Source: CAZEHS01 sp964424355 (GTDB lineage: Bacteria > Bacillota > Clostridia > Peptostreptococcales > Acidaminobacteraceae). From it: a stretch of DNA of 64,000 bases. Location: assembly GCA_964424355.1 (NCBI GenBank), contig CAYRIO010000011.1, forward strand, positions 16,645-80,644, given 5' to 3'. This document shows, piece by piece, positions 1 to 8,397 of the stretch (positions are counted from its first letter, which is position 1; the number at the start of each line of letters is the position of its first letter). Under the pieces are notes generated by a model that had not been told where the DNA came from, did no database searches, and saw nothing but the letters and a program-made list of their open reading frames with translations. Position numbers and translations under genes: made by a program.

Positions 1-2
1 GC

Positions 3-209
3 GGCACCCTGGGCCCGGTGAAGCATGTATTCACTCACCAGACCTGGATCATGGCCGTCCGGGTTCTGCCGGAAACCGCCGAATCCGATTTGAGCGCCTT
101 GTATCCTGAGGGCGTGTGGGCAGATATGACCATCCCCAATCATTTACCCCTGCCAAAGGCTTTTCAGAAAATTCTGCCGGTTGTGTACCGGTCAGTCGAT
201 TTTTTGTAG
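3..209 (+). CDS. mutY: A/G-specific adenine glycosylase MutY, C-terminal end (partial)
   Basis: Only the last 68 residues are in the window; the gene enters from the left edge in frame 3. The segment reads LGPVKHVFTHQTWIM and ends with a PLPKAFQKIL motif. This matches the C-terminal NUDIX-like domain of MutY, which recognises 8-oxoguanine opposite adenine; the family pattern is KHxFTHxxW followed by lPxAFxKil. MutY removes adenine mispaired with 8-oxoG in base-excision repair. The catalytic HhH and Fe-S parts lie outside the window. A good Rho-independent terminator follows at 338-367. The GTG at 18 is internal and not the true start. Confidence 0.85.
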   Translation, partial: GTLGPVKHVFTHQTWIMAVRVLPETAESDLSALYPEGVWADMTIPNHLPLPKAFQKILPVVYRSVDFL

Positions 210-337
210 TTTTCTAACAATGCCAAACCCCATTGAAACCTGTATATTAGTCTCAGGATGCATGCACGCCTCATCCTGTCGTTGAAGGCATTGCCTTCGG
301 CAAACCCCACACTCTTATCCATTCAAACTCACTTGAG

Positions 338-367
338 AGGAATCCCTTCGGATTCCTGATTTTTTTT
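338..367 (+). terminator. Rho-independent terminator after mutY
   Basis: A 7-bp stem AGGAATC (338-344) / GATTCCT (351-357) with a CCTTCG loop is followed by a run of T's (360-367). Position and orientation fit the end of the mutY transcript. Confidence 0.85.
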
Positions 368-380
368 GCCTTTTTTCAAG

Positions 381-428
381 AAATAAAGACGAAAAGAAGC
401 ACCTTGGCGCTCCTTTTCGTCTTTATTT
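381..428 (-). terminator. Terminator of the HAD/M15 operon, overlapping the stop codon
   Basis: A perfect 16-bp inverted repeat occupies 381-396 and 413-428. Read on the minus strand, the core GACGAAAAG...CTTTTCGTC is followed by TTTATTTCTTG, a usable U-rich tail. The stem includes the stop codon of the M15 gene (423-425). Confidence 0.7.
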
Positions 429-1121
429 CAGTCCACTGAGCTTCAGGGGCTTTTCGAAATGCTGATAATCCTTCAGGGTTTTCCAATTTCCGCCCCAGAT
501 CCAGCCCCGGGTGGCGAAGGCCTGATAGCAGGGATCCCCAGGGGTGATCATCCCGGGCAGGCTCTTGCTTCTGTCAGCATAGGCTTTTCCGGCCAGGGGG
601 GAGAGGACCTTTCCCTTGATATAGGGATTCTCAATGGGATTGATATCGATGGCAATGCCATAGCTGTGCTTCGAAAGGGTTTTGCTGCCGATTACCGGAC
701 GGTAATTGAACGCCGACGTATTATCGGCATCCATGGAGAGGGTATCGTCCCCCTTGTAGCTGTCCACCAGGGCCACTGTCTTGATGGGGTACCCTGCGGC
801 GTAAAGCTCTTTGAAGATAGCCAGAACGTCTTCCGAAACCTCCTGGTGAACCACCAATTCCCCCTGCATGGCGCGGCCGTCAAAACCGACGTAGCCCACC
901 TTGACCCGGCGGAGCTTCTCAAAGGGAACGGGGCATCCCTTTTTCCACGAAACCCCTGTCATGGCTTCCTTGTAGGCCTCTGGAATCTTTTCGGCGGTAA
1001 AAACCGGGGTTTTCGTCGGATAGGGCACCGCAAAGGGGGATTTAACGGCCTGGGAGGCGCTCCACACCGGCACCGCCAGCATCAGCAGGGCCAGCAGGAT
1101 GATGAATCCGGTCCGTTTCAT
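423..1121 (-). CDS. Exported M15-family (VanY/D-Ala-D-Ala carboxypeptidase-like) metallopeptidase
   Basis: 232 residues. An N-terminal signal peptide (KRTGFIILLALLMLAVP, cleaved near residue 22) predicts secretion. The zinc site of Peptidase_M15_4 is visible: SKHSYGIAIDI supplies His152 and Asp159, and DYQHFEK supplies His221 with Glu223 nearby. GWIWGGNW at 206-213 is typical of the VanY/L-Ala-D-Glu endopeptidase fold. The enzyme probably cuts peptide cross-links or stems in peptidoglycan; the exact bond cannot be read from sequence. The start lies 2 bp beyond the stop of the HAD gene, so the two are co-transcribed and probably translationally coupled. Confidence 0.85.
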   Translation of the reverse strand: MKRTGFIILLALLMLAVPVWSASQAVKSPFAVPYPTKTPVFTAEKIPEAYKEAMTGVSWKKGCPVPFEKLRRVKVGYVGFDGRAMQGELVVHQEVSEDVLAIFKELYAAGYPIKTVALVDSYKGDDTLSMDADNTSAFNYRPVIGSKTLSKHSYGIAIDINPIENPYIKGKVLSPLAGKAYADRSKSLPGMITPGDPCYQAFATRGWIWGGNWKTLKDYQHFEKPLKLSGLK

Positions 1122-1123
1122 GT

Positions 1124-1783
1124 TCAGACCTTCACAGGACGGCGGAGGGTCAGCAGCAACCCGGGATCCGCCACCAGGTATTCCGGCGCGTGGGCCTCCA
1201 GCTCATCCAGGCTGCCGTAGCCATATAGGACAGCCGCCGCATCGAAGCCCGCGTGCCGGGCCCCTTCGATATCGAATTTCCGGTCTCCGATCATCAGGAC
1301 AGAGCCCAGATTCCCCAAATTGCATTTCTCACTGAGATAATCCAGCACCTCTTCCTTTTTGGTGATGGAACCGTCCAACGTGGCCCCGGCGATGCAGTCG
1401 AAATACCCGCTGAGCCCGAAGTGGGTCAGGATTTTTCTAGCGTACACCTCCGGTTTGCTGGTGGCTACATACAGCAGGATATTGTCTGCTTTCAGGGCTT
1501 TCAGGGCGTCTTCAATCCCCGGGTAGGGATGGTTCTCATAGAGCCCCTTCACGGAATAGTATTCCCGGTAATAATCCACGGCCTTCATTGCCTGCGAAGG
1601 GGAAAGTCCGCATTTTTCAATGAAGCTGTCAAACAGCGGCGGACCGATGAAATCCTCCAGCACGGCCATTTCGGGGATGGGCTCCTTCATTTTGTTCAGG
1701 GCGAACTTGATGGCCTCGGTGATGCCGACCTTGGGATCTGTCAGCGTCCCGTCCAGGTCGAAGATCATGTGGGTATAGCGCAT
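1124..1783 (-). CDS. HAD-superfamily phosphatase (phosphoglycolate phosphatase-like)
   Basis: 219 residues. HAD motif I is FDLDGTLTD (nucleophile Asp9, Asp11), motif II ATS near 107-109, motif III lysine near 142-143 and motif IV GDRKFD at 166-171; the helical cap between motifs I and II is of the beta-phosphoglucomutase/PGP type. Such enzymes hydrolyse small phosphate esters; the substrate cannot be assigned. RBS AAAGGAGCCCCCC precedes the ATG. It is the first gene of a two-gene operon with the M15 peptidase. A second, unlinked HAD phosphatase of the same type lies at 28789-29439. Confidence 0.85.
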   Translation of the reverse strand: MRYTHMIFDLDGTLTDPKVGITEAIKFALNKMKEPIPEMAVLEDFIGPPLFDSFIEKCGLSPSQAMKAVDYYREYYSVKGLYENHPYPGIEDALKALKADNILLYVATSKPEVYARKILTHFGLSGYFDCIAGATLDGSITKKEEVLDYLSEKCNLGNLGSVLMIGDRKFDIEGARHAGFDAAAVLYGYGSLDELEAHAPEYLVADPGLLLTLRRPVKV

Positions 1784-1899
1784 GGGGGGCTCCTTTCAAG
1801 AGAACACAGCCGGACAATCGTCAGCGGCTTAAACGGATGCATGTGTCAAACGTTTATACCCCATTATACACGGATTTAAACATTTTTCCGACACGCCCC

Positions 1900-3006
1900 T
1901 TAATCCAGCTTCTTATGGAACCGCTTGATTGCCATGGTGAGCAGAATGGTCCCGATCAGGGCGATCCCCAGGACATCCTTCCAGATGAATTCGAAACCCA
2001 CCCCCTTGAGGATGATTCCCCGCATGATGTCATTGAAGTATGTCAGGGGAATGACATTTCCCACCATGTAGATCAGCAGGGGCATCCCTTCCCGGGGAAA
2101 CATGAAGCCCGAGAGCAGGACCGAGGGCAGGATGGATACCAGGGTGAACTGCATGGCCTGGAGCTGGTTTTCTGCCAAGGTGGAGATCAGCATGCCGATG
2201 GCCAGGGCCGTGATGACGAAGAGGAAGCCCAGCCCCAACAGCATGGGCAGGCTGCCCACCACGGGCACATTGAAATACCACGTGCCAAAGAACAGGGCAA
2301 TCAGGAAATCCACACTGCCGATGACGATATAGGGAACCATCTTTCCTAAAATCAGCTCACTGGGCCGCAGGGGCGATACCATCAACTGCTCGATGGTGCC
2401 CCGCTCCCGTTCCCGCACCAGGGCGAAGGCGGTCAGCATGATGGTGATGTTCTGCATGATCAGGCCGATAAGCCCCGGGATGATGAATTTGGAGCTCTTC
2501 ATGTTGGGGTTGTACCACACCCGGGTCTTCATCTCCGACAGCTTAAAGGTGCCACCGGAGAGGGTTTCCATGTTGTAGACGTTGGAAATCAGGTTGCCGC
2601 TTTGAAGGGCGGTCCGGGCGATGGTGGGATCGGTACCGTCGATGATCAGCAGGCTCTCCGGGGTTTCCCCCCGCTTCAGCTTCACGCTGTAGCCGCTGGG
2701 GATCATCAGGGCGGTTTTCACGGCGCCCCCGTCCAACAAGGACTCCAGTTCCTTGGAATTGGTCACTTCCTGGGTCAGATCAAAGTAATTGGAGGCCTGG
2801 AACTTCCGCACCAGCTCCCGGCTTTCAAAGGTCTTGTCCCCGTCGTACACCGCCAGCTTGATATGCTCCACATCCGTTGTGACGGCATAGCCGAATATCA
2901 GGGTGAACAGCAGGGGCATCATGATGGCGATCCGCAGGCTGATGGGATCCCGGAACACATGGATGAATTCCTTCCAGACGATGATGCCGAATCGTTTGAG
3001 ATTCAT
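1900..3006 (-). CDS. ABC-2 type transporter permease (YbhR/YhhJ-like)
   Basis: 368 residues. One N-terminal membrane helix (about 23-43) is followed by a large extracytoplasmic segment and then five C-terminal helices (from about 180), the ABC2_membrane_3 layout. The motif RERERGTIEQLMVSPLRPSE just after the second helix is the hallmark of this permease family. It should form the membrane channel of an exporter with the ATPase and membrane-fusion protein encoded just upstream. Its ATG overlaps the ATPase stop (ATGA). It is the last gene of the tetR-hlyD-ABC-permease operon. No convincing terminator was seen in the 116 bp after it. Confidence 0.88.
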   Translation of the reverse strand: MNLKRFGIIVWKEFIHVFRDPISLRIAIMMPLLFTLIFGYAVTTDVEHIKLAVYDGDKTFESRELVRKFQASNYFDLTQEVTNSKELESLLDGGAVKTALMIPSGYSVKLKRGETPESLLIIDGTDPTIARTALQSGNLISNVYNMETLSGGTFKLSEMKTRVWYNPNMKSSKFIIPGLIGLIMQNITIMLTAFALVRERERGTIEQLMVSPLRPSELILGKMVPYIVIGSVDFLIALFFGTWYFNVPVVGSLPMLLGLGFLFVITALAIGMLISTLAENQLQAMQFTLVSILPSVLLSGFMFPREGMPLLIYMVGNVIPLTYFNDIMRGIILKGVGFEFIWKDVLGIALIGTILLTMAIKRFHKKLD

Positions 3007-3806
3007 GAGGATTCACCGCCTTCCGGACCCATGCGGAGGAATTTGATCTCTTCAAAGGAACTTTTCACCTTATGCCCCGTGGTTTCCTCCACGAAATGGA
3101 TGAACACATCCTCCAGGTTCTTCGCTTCGTGTTCTTTAATCAGATCTGCCGGGGTTCCCTGGGCGATGACCTTGCCGTCGAAGATGAAGGAAACCTGATC
3201 ACAGCTTTGGGCCTCGTCCATATAGTGGGTCGTCACCAGGATGGTGATATCTTGCTTGGCCAGCTCGTAGATGATTTCCCAGAACACCCGTCGGGCCACA
3301 GGATCCACCCCGGCGGTGGGTTCGTCCAGGATCAGGATCCGGGGCTTGTGGATCAGGGCGCAGCCCAGGGCCAGCCGCTGTTTCCAACCCCCGGAAAGCT
3401 TCCCCGCCACCTGATTTTCCCGACCGGTGATCCCCGCCATGGCGATGAGCTGGGTGATCCGCTCGTCCCGCTCCCTGCCATGGATCCCATAAAGGGAGGC
3501 GAAGAACCGCAGGTTTTCAAGGACCGTCAGATCCTCATACAGGCTGAATTTCTGGGACATGTAGCCGATCCGTTGCTTGATCTGCTCCGCTTCCTTGTAT
3601 ACATCCAGGCCGTCGATGACGGCGGTGCCGGCAGTGGGGGTCAGGACCCCGCAGATCATCCGGATGGTGGTGGATTTACCGGCGCCATTGGGCCCCAGAA
3701 CGCCATAGATGCACCCCTTGGGAATACTGAGACTCACATCATCCACCGCCACGAAGGTGCCGAAGGCCTTCCGCAGCCCGGAAATCTCAATCAGGTTCCC
3801 GCTCAT
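3003..3806 (-). CDS. ABC transporter ATP-binding protein of a drug/toxin-type exporter
   Basis: 267 residues. Walker A GPNGAGKST lies at 38-46, the signature LSGGW at 137-141 and Walker B LILDEPTAG from 158, followed by a switch histidine in VTTHYMDE. This CcmA-like class pairs with ABC-2 permeases. It overlaps both neighbours by 4 bp (ATGA), giving a tightly coupled exporter operon under the adjacent TetR repressor. Substrate unknown; similar sets export cationic drugs or amphipathic compounds. Confidence 0.92.
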   Translation of the reverse strand: MSGNLIEISGLRKAFGTFVAVDDVSLSIPKGCIYGVLGPNGAGKSTTIRMICGVLTPTAGTAVIDGLDVYKEAEQIKQRIGYMSQKFSLYEDLTVLENLRFFASLYGIHGRERDERITQLIAMAGITGRENQVAGKLSGGWKQRLALGCALIHKPRILILDEPTAGVDPVARRVFWEIIYELAKQDITILVTTHYMDEAQSCDQVSFIFDGKVIAQGTPADLIKEHEAKNLEDVFIHFVEETTGHKVKSSFEEIKFLRMGPEGGESS

Positions 3807-4846
3807 GATTTCCCTTCTTTCAGGGCCACATCCAGGAACATGCCGGGCTTCACGGTACCCGTGGCATCCTTGATATCCACCCGGACCTCATAGACCATCT
3901 CCTGCTTGCTCTGCTTGGATTCGATATTCTTCGGTGTGAATTCCGCCTTGGGGGAAATATAGGTGACGGTCCCCGCAATCCCTTTATCCTTCAGGAAATC
4001 ATCGGTGAACTGCACCTGCATGCCGGTATGGACCCGGTTCAGCTGAATCTCCGGCACGTAGATCTTCACCTCCATTTTACTGAGGTCCACCAGGGTCACG
4101 GCCCGGGTTCCCGGGGCAATCCGCTCTCCAGCCTGGTAATTGACGGATTGGAGAATCCCGTCAGCGGGGCTGTAAAGGGTTCCCTTAGCGATGGTCCGCT
4201 CCAGATCCTGAATATCCAGCTGTTTTAATTCCACATCCAGGGCTGCCGCGCTCTTGGTCTGCACCGTGGCCCCCTCTTCGGTCAGGGCCAGGGCGGCATC
4301 CAGGGCGTCCTTCTGCTTGACCAGGCCGTCGTACTTCGCCTGTTCCCGGTCCACTGCCCGGCGAGCTGTATCCAGCTGATTTTCAGAACCCGCTCCGGAA
4401 TCAAAGAGGGCTTTGGCTGTGGTGTAATCCTTTTTCAGATACTCCAGCTCCTTGGCGGAGCCGCTGATCTGCTGGTTGACGCTGTCCCGGTTTGCCTTGG
4501 CCTGACGGATCTGATTCACGCTGTTGCCGTCCTTCAGATCGGCCTCCTTCAGCCTTGCCAGCTCCAGGGCTTTCTGGGCCATATCCCGTTTGATGGTGTA
4601 GTCCGAGATGTCCAGGGTCATGAGGATCTGGCCTTTTGTAACCGTTTCGCCGTCCTGCACGCTGACGGTCTGAATGGTGCCGGAAATTTCTGGGGAAATA
4701 TCGATCTGATCCGCCTCTACGCTGCCGGTGAAAACCAAGTCCTCAGAGAGCTCACCGGGATTCAGATAATAATACACAAGGCTTGCGGCGGCGATCAACA
4801 CCAGTACCAGAATGATGGGCTTCTTGCCATGGGCAGTTGTCTTCAT
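3803..4846 (-). CDS. HlyD-family membrane-fusion/periplasmic adaptor-like protein
   Basis: 347 residues. One N-terminal membrane anchor (about 9-27) is followed by a lipoyl-like half motif (GSVEADQIDISPEISGTI...), a long charged coiled-coil hairpin (about 85-200) and the second half motif with GTLYSPADGILQSV and a beta-barrel. This is the architecture of HlyD/YbhG adaptors of ABC exporters. In a Gram-positive cell it would act on the outer face of the membrane, helping the exporter take up or release its substrate. It overlaps tetR upstream and the ATPase downstream by 4 bp each. Confidence 0.88.
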   Translation of the reverse strand: MKTTAHGKKPIILVLVLIAAASLVYYYLNPGELSEDLVFTGSVEADQIDISPEISGTIQTVSVQDGETVTKGQILMTLDISDYTIKRDMAQKALELARLKEADLKDGNSVNQIRQAKANRDSVNQQISGSAKELEYLKKDYTTAKALFDSGAGSENQLDTARRAVDREQAKYDGLVKQKDALDAALALTEEGATVQTKSAAALDVELKQLDIQDLERTIAKGTLYSPADGILQSVNYQAGERIAPGTRAVTLVDLSKMEVKIYVPEIQLNRVHTGMQVQFTDDFLKDKGIAGTVTYISPKAEFTPKNIESKQSKQEMVYEVRVDIKDATGTVKPGMFLDVALKEGKS

Positions 4847-5478
4847 AGGGATTCTCCTCGTTTTTTCATGCCGTTCATCAGGATTTCGATGATCATGTCG
4901 ATTTCAGCCTCCAGCTCCAGCCCTGTGGGAACGGCCTCCGGCAGCACTCTGCGCTGAACCAGCATCAGGAGCACGCCGCCAATCATCGTTCTAAAGGCGG
5001 TGATTGGGGGAATGTCATCCCTGAAGATCCCGTTCTTCACGAAGTCCGAATAGACCTTCTCCCCATAGCGGATCACCTTCAGGAGAATCTTGTTCACCAC
5101 CAGGGCCATGATTTCCTCGTGGTACTGCATCTCAATGAGGATCACCTTGAAATGGTCACTCATCTTGTTGAAGAGGGCCACCCGGTCCATGACGATGGTT
5201 TTCAGCATCACCTCCGGGGGAGCGCCCTGATTCTCTTCATAGATCTTTTCCAAGGGGTTCATGACAAGCTCTTCGCTGATGAGCTCGATGAACTTCATGA
5301 CCACCTTCAGCAGCATGTCCTTCTTTTGAGGGAAATAGCGAAAGATTGTCCCCTCAGCCACCTGGGCCTCCTTGGCGATTTCACTGGTGGATGCCCCGGC
5401 GTACCCTTTTTCCGAAAACAGATTCAGTGCAGCCTCCAAAATCCGTTCCTCTGTCATTTCCCGCTTGCTCTTCGCCAT
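4843..5478 (-). CDS. TetR-family transcriptional repressor of the exporter operon
   Basis: 211 residues. The N-terminal helix-turn-helix (TEERILEAALNLFSEKGY ... SEIAKEAQVAEGTIFRYF) is a textbook TetR_N domain at about residues 7-55; the rest is an all-helical ligand-binding and dimer domain. It is the first gene of the operon, and the promoter region carries two near-identical ATGAGTGA-N-T-N-CTCA palindromes. It is therefore inferred to repress its own operon until an exporter substrate binds. Confidence 0.92.
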   Translation of the reverse strand: MAKSKREMTEERILEAALNLFSEKGYAGASTSEIAKEAQVAEGTIFRYFPQKKDMLLKVVMKFIELISEELVMNPLEKIYEENQGAPPEVMLKTIVMDRVALFNKMSDHFKVILIEMQYHEEIMALVVNKILLKVIRYGEKVYSDFVKNGIFRDDIPPITAFRTMIGGVLLMLVQRRVLPEAVPTGLELEAEIDMIIEILMNGMKKRGESL

Positions 5479-5576
5479 GGTTTCACTCCTTATCGCAGCG
5501 CAATTGCGCTATTTTTATTGAAAAGAGCACCGCCTGCTATTCCCCGAAACAGCCTTCCCAGAGTGTTTTTAGAAAT

Positions 5577-5659
5577 ATGAGTGAGTGCTCACTTTTATTA
5601 TCTGCTTCTTCCTTCTCTTTGTCAAGCAGAATAATGAGTGATTACTCATTATTCTGCTT
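5577..5659 (-). promoter_or_regulatory. TetR operon promoter flanked by two matching operators
   Basis: On the minus strand TTGACA (5620-5625) and GATAAT (5597-5602) are separated by exactly 17 bp. Downstream, over the start point, lies ATGAGTGAGTGCTCACT (5577-5593). Upstream of -35 lies ATGAGTGATTACTCATT (5634-5650), which is nested in a perfect 16-bp inverted repeat (5624-5639 / 5644-5659). The two sites share the pattern ATGAGTGAkTrCTCAyT and start 57 bp apart. Use by the encoded TetR protein is inferred from position. Confidence 0.82.
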
Positions 5660-5681
5660 TCCCTTATTGATACCCAACAAA

Positions 5682-5712
5682 AAGGAGCCCCACCAAATAG
5701 GTGAGGCTCCCG
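5682..5712 (-). terminator. Rho-independent terminator of the first LPXTG surface protein
   Basis: Stem GGAGCCCCACC (5684-5694) / GGTGAGGCTCC (5700-5710), with one G-U pair in the minus-strand RNA, followed on that strand by TTTTTGTTG. It ends the 8171-5727 transcript. Confidence 0.85.
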
Positions 5713-5726
5713 AACCATTCTGATGA

Positions 5727-8171
5727 CTACTTACGTCTTAACAATGCTCCCAGTGCAGTGATCATGCCGCCCAGTCCGTAAAAGAGTTCAGCGGGCAGTT
5801 CACCGGTTTTAGGAAGAACAGGTACGCCTTGAGGAATAACCTCTTCAATGATGATAGGTGCAGGATCAGCGGATGATTCTACAGCCGGTACAGCTTGGGG
5901 AACCACTTCAGGAACCCCTTGAGGTGTTGGTTCAGTTGTGATGGTTGTATTTCCACCGCCACCGCCGCCACCACCGCCACCGCCACCGCCGCCCCCACCA
6001 GAGGTTGTACGGGTGTTGAGGATGCTCAGGTTCTCAGCGTCTACGCTTGAAATCAGAATGCTTTGACCATTAGGATAGCTTACTGTATAACCTGATGGTA
6101 CCGAGCTTTCTACAATATTATAGGTACTTTCGATGTTCAGGTTGGTGAATGTTGTTTTCAGGCCCTCAGTCACCTGAGAGGTTACTAGGACATCACCTTC
6201 GCCGGTTACGAGATACAGGTTCACTGTTACCTCTGCGGTGTTGGCGTTGCTGTAAGATTTTGTAACAACCAGACTGCCTTTTTCAGGATCCACTGGGATC
6301 AGGGTGTTCAAGATTCCCAGATTAGCGGTGTTGTTCTCCCCGAATACGACTGCCTGTCCATCCGGGTAGCTGGCATTATAGCCGCTGGGAACCGGATTTT
6401 CTGTGATTTTGTAGGACTTTTGGAGATCCAGATTGATGAAGGTGGTGACATGGGCCACAGTCTCTTGGCTGACTACCAGGACATCGCCGATTTCTGTCAC
6501 TTCATACAGTCCAACTGTTACTTCAGCTGCGCTTTGATCGCTGAAGGTCTTTGTTACGGTGAGGCTGCCTTTTTCAGGATCCACTGGGATCAGGGTGTTC
6601 AGGATTCCCAGATTAGCGGTGTTGTTCTCCCCGAATACGACGGCCTGTCCATCCGGGTAGCTGGCATTGTAGCCGCTTGGAACCGGATTTTCCATGATTT
6701 TGTAGGACTTTTGGAGATCCAGATCGGTGAAGGTAGTGACATGGGCCACAGTCTCTTGGCTGGCTACCAGGACATCGCCGATTTCTGTCACTTCATACAG
6801 TCCAACTGTTACTTCAGCTGCGCTTTGATCGCTGAAGGTCTTTGTTACGGTGAGGCTGCCTTTTTCAGGATCCACTGGGATCAGGGTGTTCAGGATTCCC
6901 AGATTAGCGGTGTTGTTCTCCCCGAATACGACGGCCTGTCCATCCGGGTAGCTGGCATTGTAGCCGCTTGGAACCGGATTTTCCATGATTTTGTAGGACT
7001 TTTGGAGATCCAGATCGGTGAAGGTAGTGACATGGGCCACAGTCTCTTGGCTGGCTACCAGGACATCGCCGATTTCTGTCACTTCATACAGTCCAACCGT
7101 GATTTCAGCTGCGCTTTGATCACTGAAGGTTTTGATTACTGTGAGGCTGCCTTTTTCAGGATCCACAGGAATCAGGGTGTTTAGAATACTGAGTGTAACC
7201 GAGTTGCCTTCATTGAAGAAAGCAGATTGGCCATCAGGATAAGTGGCAGTATAGCCTGAAACATTTGGATTTTCAACAATCTTATAGTTTTTTTCAAGAT
7301 CCAGTTCCCCAAAAGTGGTTGTGTGGTTTACTGTCTCTTGTGAGGTTACTAAGACATCGCCATCGATAGTCACTTCATATAAGGATACGGTTACTTCACT
7401 TTGGTTCTGATCACTGAACATTTTATTCACTGTCAGGGAACCGTAAACTTCGTCTAAAGGACAATTCGTCAGACTGATGGCGCCGCTCCAAAGAACTCCG
7501 GTGCCCGGGTGGCCCGGTCTTTGGTAAGCTTTGAACATGTAGTTCCCGATAGAGCCATTGGGATTATCGGAGGGATCGTAGGTCATTGTGTAGGATTCGC
7601 CATTTTCCAGAGCTGGGATGGTTCCAGAAGCTATAACCACACCACTCTTAGGGTTTCCGGATGCGATCCAGTAAAGCTCCCAAGTTGATTCGCCTGTCAT
7701 ATCTCTGGAACTCCAACCATTTCTCACTTCGGCTGAAACCAATTCACAGGTGCCGTCTTCTCCAATGAAGCTGAGAGAACTCTTATCCCAACCGCCGTGA
7801 TCGCCGCCCAGGGCACTTATATCACCCGTGTCACTGCTAACGATAGGGTCACTGCTGACTACCGGTTCACTGTCGACTGCCGGATCACTGTCGACTGCCG
7901 GCTCACTGCTAACTGCCGGCTCACTGCTAACTGCCGGCTCACCGCTGACTGCCGGATCACCGCTAACTGCCGGCTCACCGCTGACTGCCGGATCATCGCT
8001 GACTGCCGGATCATCGCTGACTGCCGGATCATCGCTGACTGCCGGAGCTGCACCGTCGCCTTGTACCAGTGAATCTGCAAATGCGCTTCCCATATTCACG
8101 GGAAGCCCCATGGACAACACCATGATTCCTATCAGTAAGTAAGTCAACGTCCTTTTTATTGTTCTTCTCAT
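5727..8171 (-). CDS. LPXTG-anchored repetitive surface protein with near-identical 97-residue repeats
   Basis: 814 residues from the ATG at 8171. The GTG at 8180 lies inside the ribosome site AAAGGGTGG and is unlikely to be used. In order: signal peptide; about a dozen 6-residue repeats of the type (D/S/G)xPAVS (DNA 7826-8050); a non-repeated domain; five prealbumin/SpaA-like repeats opening SLTVTKTFSDQ; a run of 16 glycines; a Pro-rich segment; and the sorting signal LPKTGELPAELFYGL with hydrophobic tail and RRK. The central repeats are almost identical in DNA with a 291-bp period, implying recent duplication. Sortase would link it to the cell wall, probably as an adhesin or stalk. A class D sortase gene lies about 4 kb upstream. 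Confidence 0.88.
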   Translation of the reverse strand: MRRTIKRTLTYLLIGIMVLSMGLPVNMGSAFADSLVQGDGAAPAVSDDPAVSDDPAVSDDPAVSGEPAVSGDPAVSGEPAVSSEPAVSSEPAVDSDPAVDSEPVVSSDPIVSSDTGDISALGGDHGGWDKSSLSFIGEDGTCELVSAEVRNGWSSRDMTGESTWELYWIASGNPKSGVVIASGTIPALENGESYTMTYDPSDNPNGSIGNYMFKAYQRPGHPGTGVLWSGAISLTNCPLDEVYGSLTVNKMFSDQNQSEVTVSLYEVTIDGDVLVTSQETVNHTTTFGELDLEKNYKIVENPNVSGYTATYPDGQSAFFNEGNSVTLSILNTLIPVDPEKGSLTVIKTFSDQSAAEITVGLYEVTEIGDVLVASQETVAHVTTFTDLDLQKSYKIMENPVPSGYNASYPDGQAVVFGENNTANLGILNTLIPVDPEKGSLTVTKTFSDQSAAEVTVGLYEVTEIGDVLVASQETVAHVTTFTDLDLQKSYKIMENPVPSGYNASYPDGQAVVFGENNTANLGILNTLIPVDPEKGSLTVTKTFSDQSAAEVTVGLYEVTEIGDVLVVSQETVAHVTTFINLDLQKSYKITENPVPSGYNASYPDGQAVVFGENNTANLGILNTLIPVDPEKGSLVVTKSYSNANTAEVTVNLYLVTGEGDVLVTSQVTEGLKTTFTNLNIESTYNIVESSVPSGYTVSYPNGQSILISSVDAENLSILNTRTTSGGGGGGGGGGGGGGGGNTTITTEPTPQGVPEVVPQAVPAVESSADPAPIIIEEVIPQGVPVLPKTGELPAELFYGLGGMITALGALLRRK
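6243..7170 (-). repeat. Tandem 291-bp repeats within the surface protein gene
   Basis: Three consecutive copies of a 291-bp unit (97 codons) are almost identical; for example the segment beginning gaggctgcctttttcagg recurs at 6560 and 6851. Copies at the edges are more diverged. Such arrays change length by recombination. Confidence 0.9.
7826..8050 (-). repeat. 18-bp minisatellite encoding xxPAVS hexapeptides
   Basis: About twelve units of an 18-bp motif (GCTGACTGCCGGATCATC and variants) encode repeats such as DDPAVS, GEPAVS and SEPAVS just after the signal peptide. The array is open in several frames, which explains other apparent reading frames here. Confidence 0.88.
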
Positions 8172-8256
8172 ATGGCCCACCCTTTCTTCTGTCGTTCCTT
8201 GTTGTCGGGATACGGTTATCTATTTGACTGCCGAAGCAGCTTCAAACTTTTTAATT

Positions 8257-8307
8257 GATAACGATTATCGTTATGGTTATTATATTCCCTTTTGTAATGT
8301 TTTTAAA
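8257..8307 (-). promoter_or_regulatory. Promoter of the first surface protein with a Fur-like box over the start point
   Basis: On the minus strand a perfect TATAAT -10 (8279-8284) is preceded at 17 bp by TTTAAA (8302-8307). Immediately downstream, over the predicted start near 8272, lies the perfect palindrome ATAACGATTATCGTTAT (8258-8274). The 19-mer at 8257-8275 matches the classical Fur box GATAATGATAATCATTATC at 15 of 19 positions. A C(UUCG)G hairpin, CTGC-TTCG-GCAG, follows in the leader. Metal-dependent repression is inferred. Confidence 0.65.
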
Positions 8308-8349
8308 CATGTAATCATATCATTTTATTATTTATTTTCGATCACATAG

Positions 8350-8378
8350 AAAAAGGCCTCCCAAAATGGGAGACCTTC
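8350..8378 (-). terminator. Rho-independent terminator of the second LPXTG surface protein
   Basis: Stem AAGGCCTCCC (8353-8362) / GGGAGACCTT (8368-8377) around AAAAT; the minus-strand RNA continues into a U run. It separates the two surface-protein transcripts. Confidence 0.85.
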
Positions 8379-8397
8379 GTCCTACTGCATCAATCGG

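Noticed and set aside
6420..8142. Long plus-strand open frames opposite the first surface protein gene
   Set aside because: They are by-products of the 291-bp and 18-bp repeats, which keep several frames open; they lack ribosome sites and mirror the repeat period exactly.
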